Below, piece after piece: positions 52,378-60,976 of a stretch of DNA of 64,000 bases (positions within the stretch are counted from its first letter, which is position 1; each line of letters begins with the position of its first letter). The DNA lies in NCBI RefSeq assembly GCF_001468465.1, contig NZ_LNSA01000002.1:62001-126000 (forward strand), read 5' to 3'. The stretch comes from Sphingopyxis sp. H115. GTDB taxonomy: Bacteria > Pseudomonadota > Alphaproteobacteria > Sphingomonadales > Sphingomonadaceae. The notes below the pieces were generated by a model. The model had not been told where the DNA came from. It saw only the letters and a program-made list of their open reading frames with translations, and did no database searches. Position numbers and translations under genes: made by a program.

Positions 52378-54930
52378 CTACTGGCCTTCCCTGCGCCCGA
52401 GTTCGACAATGCCGAGATCCAAAAGCCCGTCATTGTCTTCCGGTACCTTGAACGTGAAGCCGCTGTGGCCACCCGAATGGAACTGTACATTATATTCGGC
52501 GCCGGGCTCCAGCTTGGCGATAGCGAAGCGACCAACCGTATTGGTAAAGAACGGTTCTTCCTTCGCATCGGCCCGATCGGTGCGCCGCATGATTCCGCTG
52601 ACCAGCTTGAGCGGCTGGCCGTCGCGACCCTTCAGCGTGCCGATCGCGCTGACGAATGCGGCGCTTCCGACCTCGATGACATAGCCGCTCTTGTAAGCCG
52701 GTCTTACGCGTTTGACCCCGTCCCCGATATCATAGCCGCGCGGCGGGTCGATTACGTCATAGCGGACCGACTGGTTGAGGAACGACGTCAGCGAATTTTG
52801 CACCGCCGGGCCAAGCGCGCCGCTCTTGCTGACATAGGTGCCGCCCTCCAGCGCGTCGCCGACAATGACCTGCCGGTCCTTCAGCGTCTTGTGCGGATAG
52901 ACGAGCGCGAAGCTGTCGTTGATCGTGCGTCCGACCGCGACCCGGCCGCCGGCATAGGCGATCGAACTGCCGACCCGCAGCGTCGTGACCTGATTGTCGC
53001 CGATATTGTCGAAGTTTTCGCCGAAGACCGTGTGCGTGAGGTTCGCATCGAACCGGTTGCCGACATAGTCGAGCTGACCGCCGATCGAGGTCGATCCATC
53101 GTTGTAATTGCTCGCCAGCGAATAGCCGAACGAACCGGCGCGGTTGTCGACGGTCTTCTGGTAACGCGCGCTGCCATTGTTGCGCAGCGAATTATAGCGC
53201 GCCTCGGCACGGCGATTGTAGCTCGGCTGCCAGATCAGCCCGACCGTCACGCCGAAACCATTGTTGCGGCCGAACCCGTTCGGGAAACCCGATTTCACAT
53301 ATTCAGCGCCGAACTGAAGCGTCCATTCCTTGTTGAACCGGTAGTTGGCGGTCGAGGAAATGCTGTAGGAATCGTCGAACAGCGGGCTCCGGCTCTTGCG
53401 GAAAGAGACATTGGTGCTCGCGAACAGCTTGTGCGAGAACCGCTTGGTATAAGCGGCGCTGAGATTGAAGGAGATCGGATTGACGCCCTCGATCGAGCTT
53501 ACCGTCGCATAATTCCGCGACGTATAGTCGAGAACGACGGTCAGCGTGTCGTAGCCGGTGGCCCCGCCAATGATCTGGTCATAGCCGACCGTCGCGGCGA
53601 AACCCGCTCCCTCGTCCTTGCTGTGGCTGCCGCCGACATCGACGCGGATGCGACCGCTGTTCGCGAGCAGGAACTGGGTCTGTCCGGTGATGTTCTGGAC
53701 GTCTTCGGAAAGCTGCGTACCAAAACCGATCGCCGGCCGGTTCAAAAAGGCTTTTCGCCAGAAGCCGGTGAAAACGGGCGTCCCGCTGGAATAATCGGGA
53801 TTGCCGAACCCGCCATCATCGAGGACGCCGAGATAGGCGCCATATTCGTAGTCGCCGGGTTCGAGGTCGATCGTATCGAGATAGGCCTGATAGTCGAAGG
53901 TTTCGCGCGCGCCGGAAATGCCCTGGACCTCGATCTGGATATTGTTGCTGCCCGTATCGAGCGGCAGGTTCGAGATATCATATTGCCCCGGGTCGAGCGT
54001 GAATTCGCGCTGGTAGATGCCGTTGCGCATGACGCGCACGGTCGACTGTTCCTGCAACACGAGCCGCCGACCACCCGACAGGACATTGTTGCGAAACGAG
54101 TCGAACCGCTGGCGCTGGCGCACCACGCCGATCCCGCCCATGTTGAGGAAGCTCTGGCGGCCGCGGGTCTCGGGCTCGAGATCGCCGAGGAACCAGCGCC
54201 GCGCCTGCTCCGGCTGGTCGTAAACCAGCCGCGCGTAGCGGCGCTCAACCTTATATTTGTCGGTAAAGAAATCGCGGCGTGCCTGGGCATCCGCTTCGAG
54301 GACCAGGTTATTGTACCGAACGGCCCCGTTCAGGAACAGCTCCGGCTTTTCGATATTGCCGGTCTGCGAAAGGCGCGAGACCGTCGTGCTGATGTTCATG
54401 AAGGCGCTGAACGGCACGGGCGGGTCGCCGGGCTCTTCCGCCTGGCGGTTCTGGTAGAGAGTTTCGATCGAGCGCTTTTCGGGCGCGATCTTGAGCACGA
54501 GGACCGCGAGCTGCTCGGGATCATATTCGAGCCGGATCCCCGACACCGCGACCTCTTCGGGCAGGAAGCGCGGCTTGTCACCGAGCAGCGCGCGCAGTTC
54601 GCCCTGCGCCTCGGACGTCAGCAGCGGACCGATCAGCGAAAGAAACCCTTCGGTGCCCACGACGAAGCGGTCATCGGCGGTCAGCAGCACGGGCAGTTCG
54701 CCCAATATCCGCCGGTTGAATTGGAGCGGGGCGGTAATCTCGATATCGCGATTATAGGGATTGATGTCGGCGCGCCGCACGGCCTCAGGCGCGGCGGGAA
54801 CCGCGCTCTGGGCGAGATTCGTGACTGGCAGAGCAGGTTGCACGACGCCCGAGGCCGAAGCATGGCCTGCGCTCAACATCCCGACGCTGATGGCGATCGC
54901 GCTGCCCGCGGCGCGGACCCAGGCCCTCAC
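52378..54930 (-). CDS. Fimbrial outer-membrane usher
   Basis: The 850-residue pore and assembly platform for a chaperone-usher pilus. The start is the GTG at 54930, overlapping the chaperone stop as GTGA. It gives the signal peptide RAAGSAIAISVGMLSAGHAS, cut near residue 27; the open frame farther upstream lies in the chaperone gene. The chain contains the N-terminal domain (NPYNRDIEITAPLQFNRRIL), a beta-barrel rich in FLNMGGIGVVRQRQRFDSFR-like strands, a plug-like region near VRVMRNGIYQREFTLDPGQY with LPLDTGSNNIQIEV, and C-terminal domains (GRFAIAKLEPGAEYNVQFHS). It is in the size range of classical ushers. Confidence 0.92.
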   Translation of the reverse strand: MRAWVRAAGSAIAISVGMLSAGHASASGVVQPALPVTNLAQSAVPAAPEAVRRADINPYNRDIEITAPLQFNRRILGELPVLLTADDRFVVGTEGFLSLIGPLLTSEAQGELRALLGDKPRFLPEEVAVSGIRLEYDPEQLAVLVLKIAPEKRSIETLYQNRQAEEPGDPPVPFSAFMNISTTVSRLSQTGNIEKPELFLNGAVRYNNLVLEADAQARRDFFTDKYKVERRYARLVYDQPEQARRWFLGDLEPETRGRQSFLNMGGIGVVRQRQRFDSFRNNVLSGGRRLVLQEQSTVRVMRNGIYQREFTLDPGQYDISNLPLDTGSNNIQIEVQGISGARETFDYQAYLDTIDLEPGDYEYGAYLGVLDDGGFGNPDYSSGTPVFTGFWRKAFLNRPAIGFGTQLSEDVQNITGQTQFLLANSGRIRVDVGGSHSKDEGAGFAATVGYDQIIGGATGYDTLTVVLDYTSRNYATVSSIEGVNPISFNLSAAYTKRFSHKLFASTNVSFRKSRSPLFDDSYSISSTANYRFNKEWTLQFGAEYVKSGFPNGFGRNNGFGVTVGLIWQPSYNRRAEARYNSLRNNGSARYQKTVDNRAGSFGYSLASNYNDGSTSIGGQLDYVGNRFDANLTHTVFGENFDNIGDNQVTTLRVGSSIAYAGGRVAVGRTINDSFALVYPHKTLKDRQVIVGDALEGGTYVSKSGALGPAVQNSLTSFLNQSVRYDVIDPPRGYDIGDGVKRVRPAYKSGYVIEVGSAAFVSAIGTLKGRDGQPLKLVSGIMRRTDRADAKEEPFFTNTVGRFAIAKLEPGAEYNVQFHSGGHSGFTFKVPEDNDGLLDLGIVELGRREGQ

Positions 54931-55781
54931 CGGACAAATCGCATCGTCATCGGTTTGGCTGGGTCGAGCGCCGTTCCGGTCGGAATCGAGAAAGTACGCT
55001 TTCCGCCCGCGGGCGCCAGATAGCCCACGCCGACAAGCTGCGCCACTTCCTCGTTGCCGTAGGTGCGTTCGAACGGCTTGCCATCGGCGGTCGTCGCGGT
55101 GAGCACCCATTTCGCGCCGCTCATCAGGGCATAGCGATTGCCCTTGTTCACGACGACGACCTTCAAACCGGGCTGCGGTTCGGGCGGCTTGGCATCCGCA
55201 GGCGTGGCCGACTGCAGCGACGGGTCGATGTCGGGTGTCGGCGGTACGATCATTTCGGGCACCAGCGACGCCACTTCGACTTCGGGCTTCGCGCCCGGCG
55301 GGGCGACGATGATCAGCGCCTTCATCGTGTAAAGAATATCGATCGACACCGACGCGTCGGTGCCCTGGATCTTTTGCGGGTTGGTTTCGACCGGCAACTG
55401 GCGGACCCACAGATAATAGGCCTGCGACGTCGGGATGTCGGGGCGACCGATCCACTGGACGCGGACGACCTGCCGGCCCGATACGGGAACCAGCCCCTGC
55501 GGCGGAAAGGTGATGAAATCCTCATCACCAGGAGTTTCGATCAGCTTGCCGTCTTCGTCGAAATCGATGCGGGTGATCTTGGTTTCGAACGGCATCGAAA
55601 CCGAGCCGACATTGCCGACTTCGATACGCGCGACGGCGCCGCTGCCCGATGTCGACAGTTCGGAGACCATCGGCGAAACCCGCATCGCGAGCGCCGATGT
55701 CGACGCGATGATGCCCAGAACGAGAAGAACCGCGCCCAGACGCAGTTTCGTGAAAAGGCCCGTCAGCCGGAATTTTGCCAT
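54927..55781 (-). CDS. Periplasmic pilus chaperone with long interdomain insert
   Basis: A 284-residue PapD-like chaperone that carries pilin subunits through the periplasm by donor-strand complementation. Signal peptide LRLGAVLLVLGIIASTSALA precedes the first Ig domain (RVSPMVSELSTSGSGAVARI, ETKITRIDFDEDGK, FTFPP-like FITFPPQGLVPVSGRQVVRV and AYYLWVRQLPVETNP). The second domain is GLKVVVVNKGNRYALMSGAK onward. Between them about 30 residues (VPEMIVPPTPDIDPSLQ with ATPADAKPPEPQP) form a proline-rich linker not seen in ordinary 220-240 residue chaperones. It is third in the operon after two pilin-like genes. Motifs are those of alternative chaperone-usher families rather than Pap or Fim. Confidence 0.9.
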   Translation of the reverse strand: MAKFRLTGLFTKLRLGAVLLVLGIIASTSALAMRVSPMVSELSTSGSGAVARIEVGNVGSVSMPFETKITRIDFDEDGKLIETPGDEDFITFPPQGLVPVSGRQVVRVQWIGRPDIPTSQAYYLWVRQLPVETNPQKIQGTDASVSIDILYTMKALIIVAPPGAKPEVEVASLVPEMIVPPTPDIDPSLQSATPADAKPPEPQPGLKVVVVNKGNRYALMSGAKWVLTATTADGKPFERTYGNEEVAQLVGVGYLAPAGGKRTFSIPTGTALDPAKPMTMRFVR

Positions 55782-55897
55782 TTACCCCTCGCACGAGGGA
55801 GAATTGTCGTGCGAACTGCGCCCGCACATCCCCCGTCCCCCAAAAAGCAAATGCCGGGGGGACATAAAGTCCCCCACGACATCTATTGTCCAGCGCC

Positions 55898-56551
55898 TTA
55901 GATGGCAGCCAGTTCAACCGTCACGGTGTCCGAATAGGTGCCGGCAACCAGCGCCTTCGTCGGATCCGAGATGTCGATGCGGAACGCCGCACCCGACTTC
56001 CAGGCTGCATTTTCCTTGAAGTCCTGGTCTTCGGTCGTGCTGACCGAGAACTGGCTGATCGAAGCCTGCGGCACCATCGTGCCGACGGCACCCGCCGTGT
56101 ACTGGGCGGCGATCGAGTAAGGAATGTTCGCCTGGAACACGTTGCCGTCATAACCACCGGTGTTGGTGGTGTTGCGCAGGCCGTCGACACCATTGCCCTT
56201 GCGGACGGTCATGCGGTTTGCGGTGTTGCAACCCGCGAGGTTGGTGCGGGTGTGGCCGTTGGCCGGGCCGACCGAGGTGAACACGTTTTCAACGGTGCTC
56301 GTCGCATCGGCATAGATGCCGATCGTGCCGAAGTTCACGTCGTTCAGGTCGCCGCCGGCGCCCAGGACGCAAGCCTGGCTGACGGTGCCCTGGATCGTGA
56401 AGTCGGCGGTTTCCGACGAGCTCGCCGTGCCGACGTTGCCCGGGTTGGCCGGATTGACGTAGGTTGCGTTCGAAACGGTGGTCTGGGCCGAAACGGCGGT
56501 GCTGCTCAGAGCGGCAACCGAAGCGGCGATAATCAGATGCGAAAACTTCAT
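55898..56551 (-). CDS. Major pilin-like subunit
   Basis: A 217-residue exported subunit, probably the main shaft pilin. Signal peptide HLIIAASVAALSSTAVSAQ precedes TTVSNATYVNPANPGNVGTA. The first cysteine is in GTVSQACVLGAGGDLNDVNF (near residue 66) and the second in TRTNLAGCNTANRMTVRKGN (near residue 106), as in pilin folds. The C-terminus ALVAGTYSDTVTVELAAI matches the terminal strand of coat-U/pilin subunits. The ATG at 56551 is the family start; the longer open frame to 56569 is rejected. It has Asn/Thr/Gly-rich composition, unlike most neighbours, consistent with an abundant surface protein. Confidence 0.88.
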   Translation of the reverse strand: MKFSHLIIAASVAALSSTAVSAQTTVSNATYVNPANPGNVGTASSSETADFTIQGTVSQACVLGAGGDLNDVNFGTIGIYADATSTVENVFTSVGPANGHTRTNLAGCNTANRMTVRKGNGVDGLRNTTNTGGYDGNVFQANIPYSIAAQYTAGAVGTMVPQASISQFSVSTTEDQDFKENAAWKSGAAFRIDISDPTKALVAGTYSDTVTVELAAI

Positions 56552-56627
56552 TTTATTACTCCCTTTCACGTTTACTTACATGCACTTACTTACCAACGAC
56601 CCTACTGGCTTCACGAGCCAGCATCTT

Positions 56628-57215
56628 TCAGACGCGGGGATTGATGACGATCGTGATCGAATCCACATATTGGCCGGCCAGCAGATCGCGGCCCTGCGTC
56701 ATTTCTGTCTGGAGGCGGATTTCGCCGCCCCCGGCTGCGATGGCGTCGCCGCTGTTGAGCGCGGCGCCCGCGATCATCTGATTGCTTGTGAAATCGGCGT
56801 GAAGTTGCGTCGGCAGTGGCGACAGCGCTGGAACGGTCACGCCCAGCCGATAAGGGACGAGGCCGACATACGGCCCCTCGCCCTGCGGTCGCGTGGCATG
56901 GGCAATCCCGCCCGAAGCCGACCGGAAAATCATTTCAAAAGGAACGTTGCACCCGACGTCGAAACGCGCGGTAGCCTGCTTGTCACCGGCCAGTTCGCCG
57001 AGGTTGACCGTGCCGCCGCCGCCGACCGAACATTTCGCCGTGATATGGCCCGAAAGAACGACATTGAGCGACACGCCATCGAACGCAACGCCGCTGTCCT
57101 TGGCATTCGCAGTGGTCGCCCCCGCCGACAACAGCATAAGCGCTGCAGCCGCGCAGAATCGCGCCACGAACTGACGATCGATATATGCCAAAAATACCCC
57201 CAATCCCGCAAACAT
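56628..57215 (-). CDS. Minor pilin-like subunit
   Basis: A predicted 195-residue exported protein and first gene of the pilus operon. The signal peptide FVARFCAAAALMLLSAGATT with NAKDSG follows a short N-terminus. The mature part has cysteines near residues 62 (HITAKCSVGGGGTVNLGELA) and 88 (ARFDVGCNVPFEMIFR). The C-terminus DLLAGQYVDSITIVINPRV is a pilin-type strand. The ATG at 57215 is chosen, but a TTG at 57287 in the same frame has a better ribosome site (GAAGGGA), so the start is uncertain. It is about 75 bases before the major pilin gene. Confidence 0.78.
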   Translation of the reverse strand: MFAGLGVFLAYIDRQFVARFCAAAALMLLSAGATTANAKDSGVAFDGVSLNVVLSGHITAKCSVGGGGTVNLGELAGDKQATARFDVGCNVPFEMIFRSASGGIAHATRPQGEGPYVGLVPYRLGVTVPALSPLPTQLHADFTSNQMIAGAALNSGDAIAAGGGEIRLQTEMTQGRDLLAGQYVDSITIVINPRV

Positions 57216-57745
57216 GCCTTTGTTGGTCCAAGGCACGTCGCGGGCCCAATCCTGTCGTCCACCGCAGTGAACTAAAGAATCGTTCAAATCCCTTCGGGAA
57301 AATAAACAAATAATTTACATAAGCAATCCCGGGCGCTTAGGATTCGCCCGGCCCGGCCGCAGCGCGCACGGCCTGTTCGAGTTTGAGACAGTGGACGATC
57401 AAATGTTAAGGCGGCCGGAAGGTCGATAAACTTCACGATCTTAACAACTTATGGCGCTATGAGTGCCAAAATCGCTGGACTGCCCCCGGAAATCGGTATG
57501 CGACGAAGCGAATTGAGGCGACTTAGCCAATAGCTAAGTTCCCGCCACGGCAGGCATGATCGAACACCGGCCGGGCCTGTATCGAACGCCTCCGGGCCCC
57601 GGCGAGCAAGGCGAGTCGTTTGTGATTTCGAGGAAATTTGGGCGGGCAGGAACCGGCAGCGGTCGCCGCGATCGCACATATGGTCGCACGGCATTTGCGT
57701 GGGCGGTAACGCGCCCTTAACGCCAGCGGGCTGATCAGGCAGGCT
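57216..57745. other. Intergenic region between the pilus operon and the PilZ-HTH gene
   Basis: About 530 bases hold no supported gene. The region must contain the promoters of the pilus operon (leftward) and the PilZ-HTH gene (rightward). It is richer in A and T near 57280-57330 than the flanking genes, and it contains the inverted repeat at 57521-57539. No other structured element was seen. Confidence 0.6.
57521..57539. promoter_or_regulatory. Inverted repeat, candidate operator
   Basis: ACTTAGC and GCTAAGT are perfect 7-base inverted repeats around CAATA. Dyads of this size are typical binding sites of dimeric helix-turn-helix proteins. It lies between the pilus operon and the PilZ-HTH gene, so the PilZ-HTH protein is a plausible binder. 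This is inference from position; no second copy was found by eye. Confidence 0.45.
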
Positions 57746-58411
57746 ATGGCGATTCCAGCATATATCGACACCAGCGGAGCCTCGCGCGGCAAGCTGCGCA
57801 GCGCTCGCCACACGCTTCGGCTGCAATTGCAGGGCGCGAAGCCGAGCGGCGGCGATGTGTCCGTGTTGGTGCACAATATTTCATCGACCGGCCTGCTGAT
57901 CGAAAGCGAAATCGCGCTGGATATCGGCGACCGGATCGAAATCGGCCTGCCGCACGCCGGGCCGACCTGGGCCAAGGTCGTCTGGACCAGCGCGCGCATT
58001 CATGGCTGTCAGTTCGACGCGCCCGTCTCGTCGGCGACGCTCAGCGCCGCGCAGCTGCGCAGCGTCGTCGGACCACAGGGGAGCACCTTGCCCGCGTCGG
58101 AACCGCCGAAGGCCGAAAGTCTTGGTGCCCGGCTGCAGCGGCTGCGGACGACGAGGGGGCTGACCCAGTCGCAAATTGCAAAACAGCTCGGCGTCAGCGA
58201 ACCGTCGATTTCGGCGTGGGAACAGGACAAGGCGCGGCCCAAAGCCGGCCGGATGGAAACGCTGGCGGTCTTGCTGGGGGTCGAGCTTTCCGAATTGCTC
58301 GGTATCGAAGAAGCCGAAAGCCTGGGCGACGTCATCGCACGCGCGAAGGACGACATCGCCAAGGCGGCCGAGGTCGATCTCGACAAGATCAGGATCATCA
58401 TCGAAATCTAA
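57746..58411 (+). CDS. PilZ-helix-turn-helix (XRE) fusion regulator
   Basis: A 221-residue cytoplasmic protein with two recognisable parts. The N-terminal half (about 10-105) is a PilZ-like domain: RSARHTLRLQLQGAKPSGGD, VLVHNISSTGLLIESEIALD and WTSARIHGCQFDAPVSSATL. The first arginines (R-x-x-R type, here RGKLRSARH) are near the usual c-di-GMP motif but not an exact R-x3-R. The C-terminal half (about 123-185) is an XRE domain: ARLQRLRTTRGLTQSQIAKQ and LGVSEPSISAWEQDKARPKA. It faces away from the pilus operon across a 530-base gap. A c-di-GMP-responsive repressor or activator of the pilus is the obvious idea; unproven. Confidence 0.82.
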   Translation: MAIPAYIDTSGASRGKLRSARHTLRLQLQGAKPSGGDVSVLVHNISSTGLLIESEIALDIGDRIEIGLPHAGPTWAKVVWTSARIHGCQFDAPVSSATLSAAQLRSVVGPQGSTLPASEPPKAESLGARLQRLRTTRGLTQSQIAKQLGVSEPSISAWEQDKARPKAGRMETLAVLLGVELSELLGIEEAESLGDVIARAKDDIAKAAEVDLDKIRIIIEI

Positions 58412-58463
58412 AGCGGACCGGGATCGGCCGCCCGCGCCGGCGCACCGCCCTGCCCCCCCGGAC

Positions 58464-58491
58464 AAGCCGGAAAGCCGCGCTCTTCCGGCTT
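58464..58491. terminator. Hairpin between the PilZ-HTH gene and queA
   Basis: A 9-bp stem, AAGCCGGAA with TTCCGGCTT, around a 10-base loop overlaps the queA stop codon. It sits between convergent genes and may stop both. No T-run follows, so this is a weak call. Confidence 0.45.
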
Positions 58492-59551
58492 ACCGCGTCG
58501 GCAACAACAGACTGGCGTCCCCATAGCTGTAGAAGCGGTAGCCTTCCGCGATTGCGTGCCCGTACGCCGATTGCATCGTGTCCAGCCCCATCAGTGCGCT
58601 GACGAGCATGAACAAGGTCGAACGCGGCAGGTGGAAATTGGTCATCAACCCGTCGATCGCCTTGAAACGATAGCCGGGGGTGATGAAGATCGCCGTGTCG
58701 CCCGCGAATGGTCCGATCTGTCCATCGTCGCGCGCGGCGCTTTCGAGCAGGCGCAGGCTGGTGGTGCCGACCGCGAGGACGCGTCCGCCCGCTGCCCGGA
58801 CCGCGTTGAGCCGCGCCGCGGTTTCGGCGTCGATCCGGCCCCATTCGGCATGCATGACATGATCTTCGGTATCGTCGGCCTTTACCGGCAGGAAGGTGCC
58901 CGCGCCGACGTGGAGCGTCAGTGTCTCGGTCTTAACTCCCGCCGCCGCGAGCGCCTCGAGCAAGCCCGGCGTGAAATGCAGCGCCGCAGTCGGCGCCGCG
59001 ACCGCGCCGTCTTCGCGCGCGAACATCGTCTGATAGTCGCGGCGGTCGTCCTCATCGGTCGCCCGCTTGCCCGCGATATAGGGCGGCAGCGGCATGGTTC
59101 CGGCGCGTTCGAGCAACAGTTCGACGGGCTCGTCGCCGGCAAAGGCGAGGATGAAGCTGCCGTCGGCCAGTCGCTCCTCGGCCAGCGCGGCTACGCCCTC
59201 GCCAAAATCGACCGTTTCGCCGACGCGCAGCCGCTTGGCGTTCCGGATGAACGCCTGCCAGCGGCGCAAGTCGATGCGTTTGTGCAGCGTCGCGCCGATT
59301 TTTGCCCCCGGGGCGCTCTGCGCGCCATCATCTCGAACGCCTCGACGGCCTTCGAGCTGGGCGGGGATCACGCGCGTATCGTTGAAGACAAGGCAGTCGC
59401 CGGGGCGGAGCCACGCCGGCAGGTCGCGCACCCCGGCATCGGCGATGGCCGCGCCATCGACCACCAGCATCCGCGCGGCATCGCGCGGGCGCGCCGGACG
59501 CAGCGCGATGCGATCGGTCGGCAAATCGAAATCGAAGGCGTCGACGCGCAT
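58490..59551 (-). CDS. queA: tRNA preQ1(34) S-adenosylmethionine ribosyltransferase-isomerase
   Basis: Transfers the ribosyl group of S-adenosylmethionine to preQ1 in tRNA, forming epoxyqueuosine. The 353-residue protein has [20 protein letters not shown] at the start, [20 protein letters not shown] near residue 52, [60 protein letters not shown], and the C-terminal [20 protein letters not shown]. All family blocks are intact. The ATG at 59551 gives the standard N-terminus. tgt is also in the window but about 11 kb away. Confidence 0.97.
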   Translation of the reverse strand: MRVDAFDFDLPTDRIALRPARPRDAARMLVVDGAAIADAGVRDLPAWLRPGDCLVFNDTRVIPAQLEGRRGVRDDGAQSAPGAKIGATLHKRIDLRRWQAFIRNAKRLRVGETVDFGEGVAALAEERLADGSFILAFAGDEPVELLLERAGTMPLPPYIAGKRATDEDDRRDYQTMFAREDGAVAAPTAALHFTPGLLEALAAAGVKTETLTLHVGAGTFLPVKADDTEDHVMHAEWGRIDAETAARLNAVRAAGGRVLAVGTTSLRLLESAARDDGQIGPFAGDTAIFITPGYRFKAIDGLMTNFHLPRSTLFMLVSALMGLDTMQSAYGHAIAEGYRFYSYGDASLLLPTR

Positions 59552-59575
59552 GTGGGTTCGCGCGCCTGCCTGCGA

Positions 59576-60382
59576 TTACTGCGCGATCGGCGCGTTGAGT
59601 TCGTCGACGCTCACGTCGGCAGCGGGCGGCGGCGCGGGTTGTGCCTCGACCAGCATCGATGCCGGCGGCATCGGCTTGTTGTCGGCGGCGACCGACACCT
59701 GGACCATGCGCGACATCACTTCGGGCGGCTCGCCCTTATGGATCGCGTCGATATATTGCATGCCCGAAACGACGCGGCCGAACGCCGTATAACGCCGGTC
59801 GAGCGCGAAGCGCGGCTGGAGCATGATGAAGAACTGGCTGTTCGCGCTGTCCTCATTCTCGGCGCGCGCCATCGACAACGTGCCGCGCAGGTGCGGCGTC
59901 GCGTTGAATTCGGCCTTGAGGTCGGGAAGCTGCGATCCGCCCTGCCCGGTCGCCGTCGGATCGCCCGTCTGCGCCATGAAGCCGTCGATCACGCGGTGAA
60001 ACTTGATCCCGTCATAGAAGCCCGCGCGGGCAAGCTGCTTGATCCGGTCGACATGGTTCGGCGCGACGTTGGGATAAAGCTGGATTACCACACGCCCGCC
60101 CGTCGAAAGGTCGAGGTTGAGCATATATTCGGGGTTGCCGATATATTGGTCGGGGGTCATCGCCGGGACCGCGGGCACCTCTGCCGCGGGCGCCGCGTCG
60201 GTCGCCTCCGCGGCGGGCGCGGGGGTTTCGACCGGAGCGGGAGCGGGCGTTTCCACCGGCGGCGCGGGCTGACTTGCCTCGGGGTTCGGCGCGGGCGCGG
60301 GCGGCGCCTCCTGCGCAGCGGCAGCCCCCGCGAGACCGAATGCCATCGCCATCAATACCAGGGGGCGGAAGGAAGATTTCAT
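59576..60382 (-). CDS. Exported cyclophilin-type peptidyl-prolyl isomerase
   Basis: A 268-residue periplasmic proline isomerase. The signal peptide SSFRPLVLMAMAFGLAGAAA precedes a long proline/alanine linker (residues 24-70), probably flexible. The cyclophilin domain follows: LDLSTGGRVVIQLYPNVAPN, FYDGIKFHRVIDGFMAQTGD with PTATGQGGS (the active-site block), RGTLSMARAENEDSANSQFF and RYTAFGRVVSGMQYIDAI. Catalytic arginine and phenylalanine positions look intact. The ATG at 60382 is used; the open frame to 60460 would bury the signal peptide. The C-terminus also ends in a short alanine/proline tail. It lies downstream of coaD, 87 bases away on the same strand. Confidence 0.92.
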   Translation of the reverse strand: MKSSFRPLVLMAMAFGLAGAAAAQEAPPAPAPNPEASQPAPPVETPAPAPVETPAPAAEATDAAPAAEVPAVPAMTPDQYIGNPEYMLNLDLSTGGRVVIQLYPNVAPNHVDRIKQLARAGFYDGIKFHRVIDGFMAQTGDPTATGQGGSQLPDLKAEFNATPHLRGTLSMARAENEDSANSQFFIMLQPRFALDRRYTAFGRVVSGMQYIDAIHKGEPPEVMSRMVQVSVAADNKPMPPASMLVEAQPAPPPAADVSVDELNAPIAQ

Positions 60383-60469
60383 GCTGGATCGGCCTTTGTG
60401 TAACATTCCGGAACTGCGCCCCGTCCGGCGCGCCCTAGCTGGAAAAAGCTGAACGCTCAATGGATGGTA

Positions 60470-60976
60470 TCACCCTTCGCCCTGACGAAGGCCACGTTCG
60501 GCGATACGCGCGGTGACCGCCTCGCACACGGCGGGCGTCACGAATTTATGGATGTCGCCGCCGAAGATCGCGATTTCCTTGACCAGACGCGAAGCGATCG
60601 GTTGCAGGCCGACGTCGGCCATCAGGAATATCGTTTCGATCCGGTCGTTGAGCTGCTGGTTCATCCCCGCCATCTGATATTCATATTCAAAGTCGGCGAC
60701 GGCGCGCAGCCCGCGGACGATGACGCTCGCCCCCTCGCGCTCGGCAAAATCCATCAGCAGCGAATTGAAGCCCACGACGCGGATGTCGCCCTCGATCGAG
60801 GCGACCTCGGCCTTCACCATAGCGATGCGTTCGTCGTCGTCGAACATCGGCGATTTGGTGATGTTCGTCGTCACCCCGATGACAAGCCGGTCGACGAGTT
60901 TCGCGCCGCGGCGGATGATGTCCATATGGCCGAGCGTGATCGGATCGAACGTGCCCGGATAAACCCCCACCCGCAT
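60470..60976 (-). CDS. coaD: Phosphopantetheine adenylyltransferase
   Basis: Transfers AMP from ATP to 4'-phosphopantetheine in coenzyme A synthesis. The 168-residue protein has the nucleotide motif VGVYPGTFDPITLGHMDIIR (T/H-x-G-H) near residue 4, ERIAMVKAEVASIEGDIRVV, and VIVRGLRAVADFEYEYQMAG with MNQQL near residue 88. The C-terminal block FLMADVGLQPIASRLVKEIA is present in slightly changed form. The ATG at 60976 overlaps the ispA stop (TGATG). An open frame reaching up to 61492 lies inside ispA. Confidence 0.95.
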   Translation of the reverse strand: MRVGVYPGTFDPITLGHMDIIRRGAKLVDRLVIGVTTNITKSPMFDDDERIAMVKAEVASIEGDIRVVGFNSLLMDFAEREGASVIVRGLRAVADFEYEYQMAGMNQQLNDRIETIFLMADVGLQPIASRLVKEIAIFGGDIHKFVTPAVCEAVTARIAERGLRQGEG

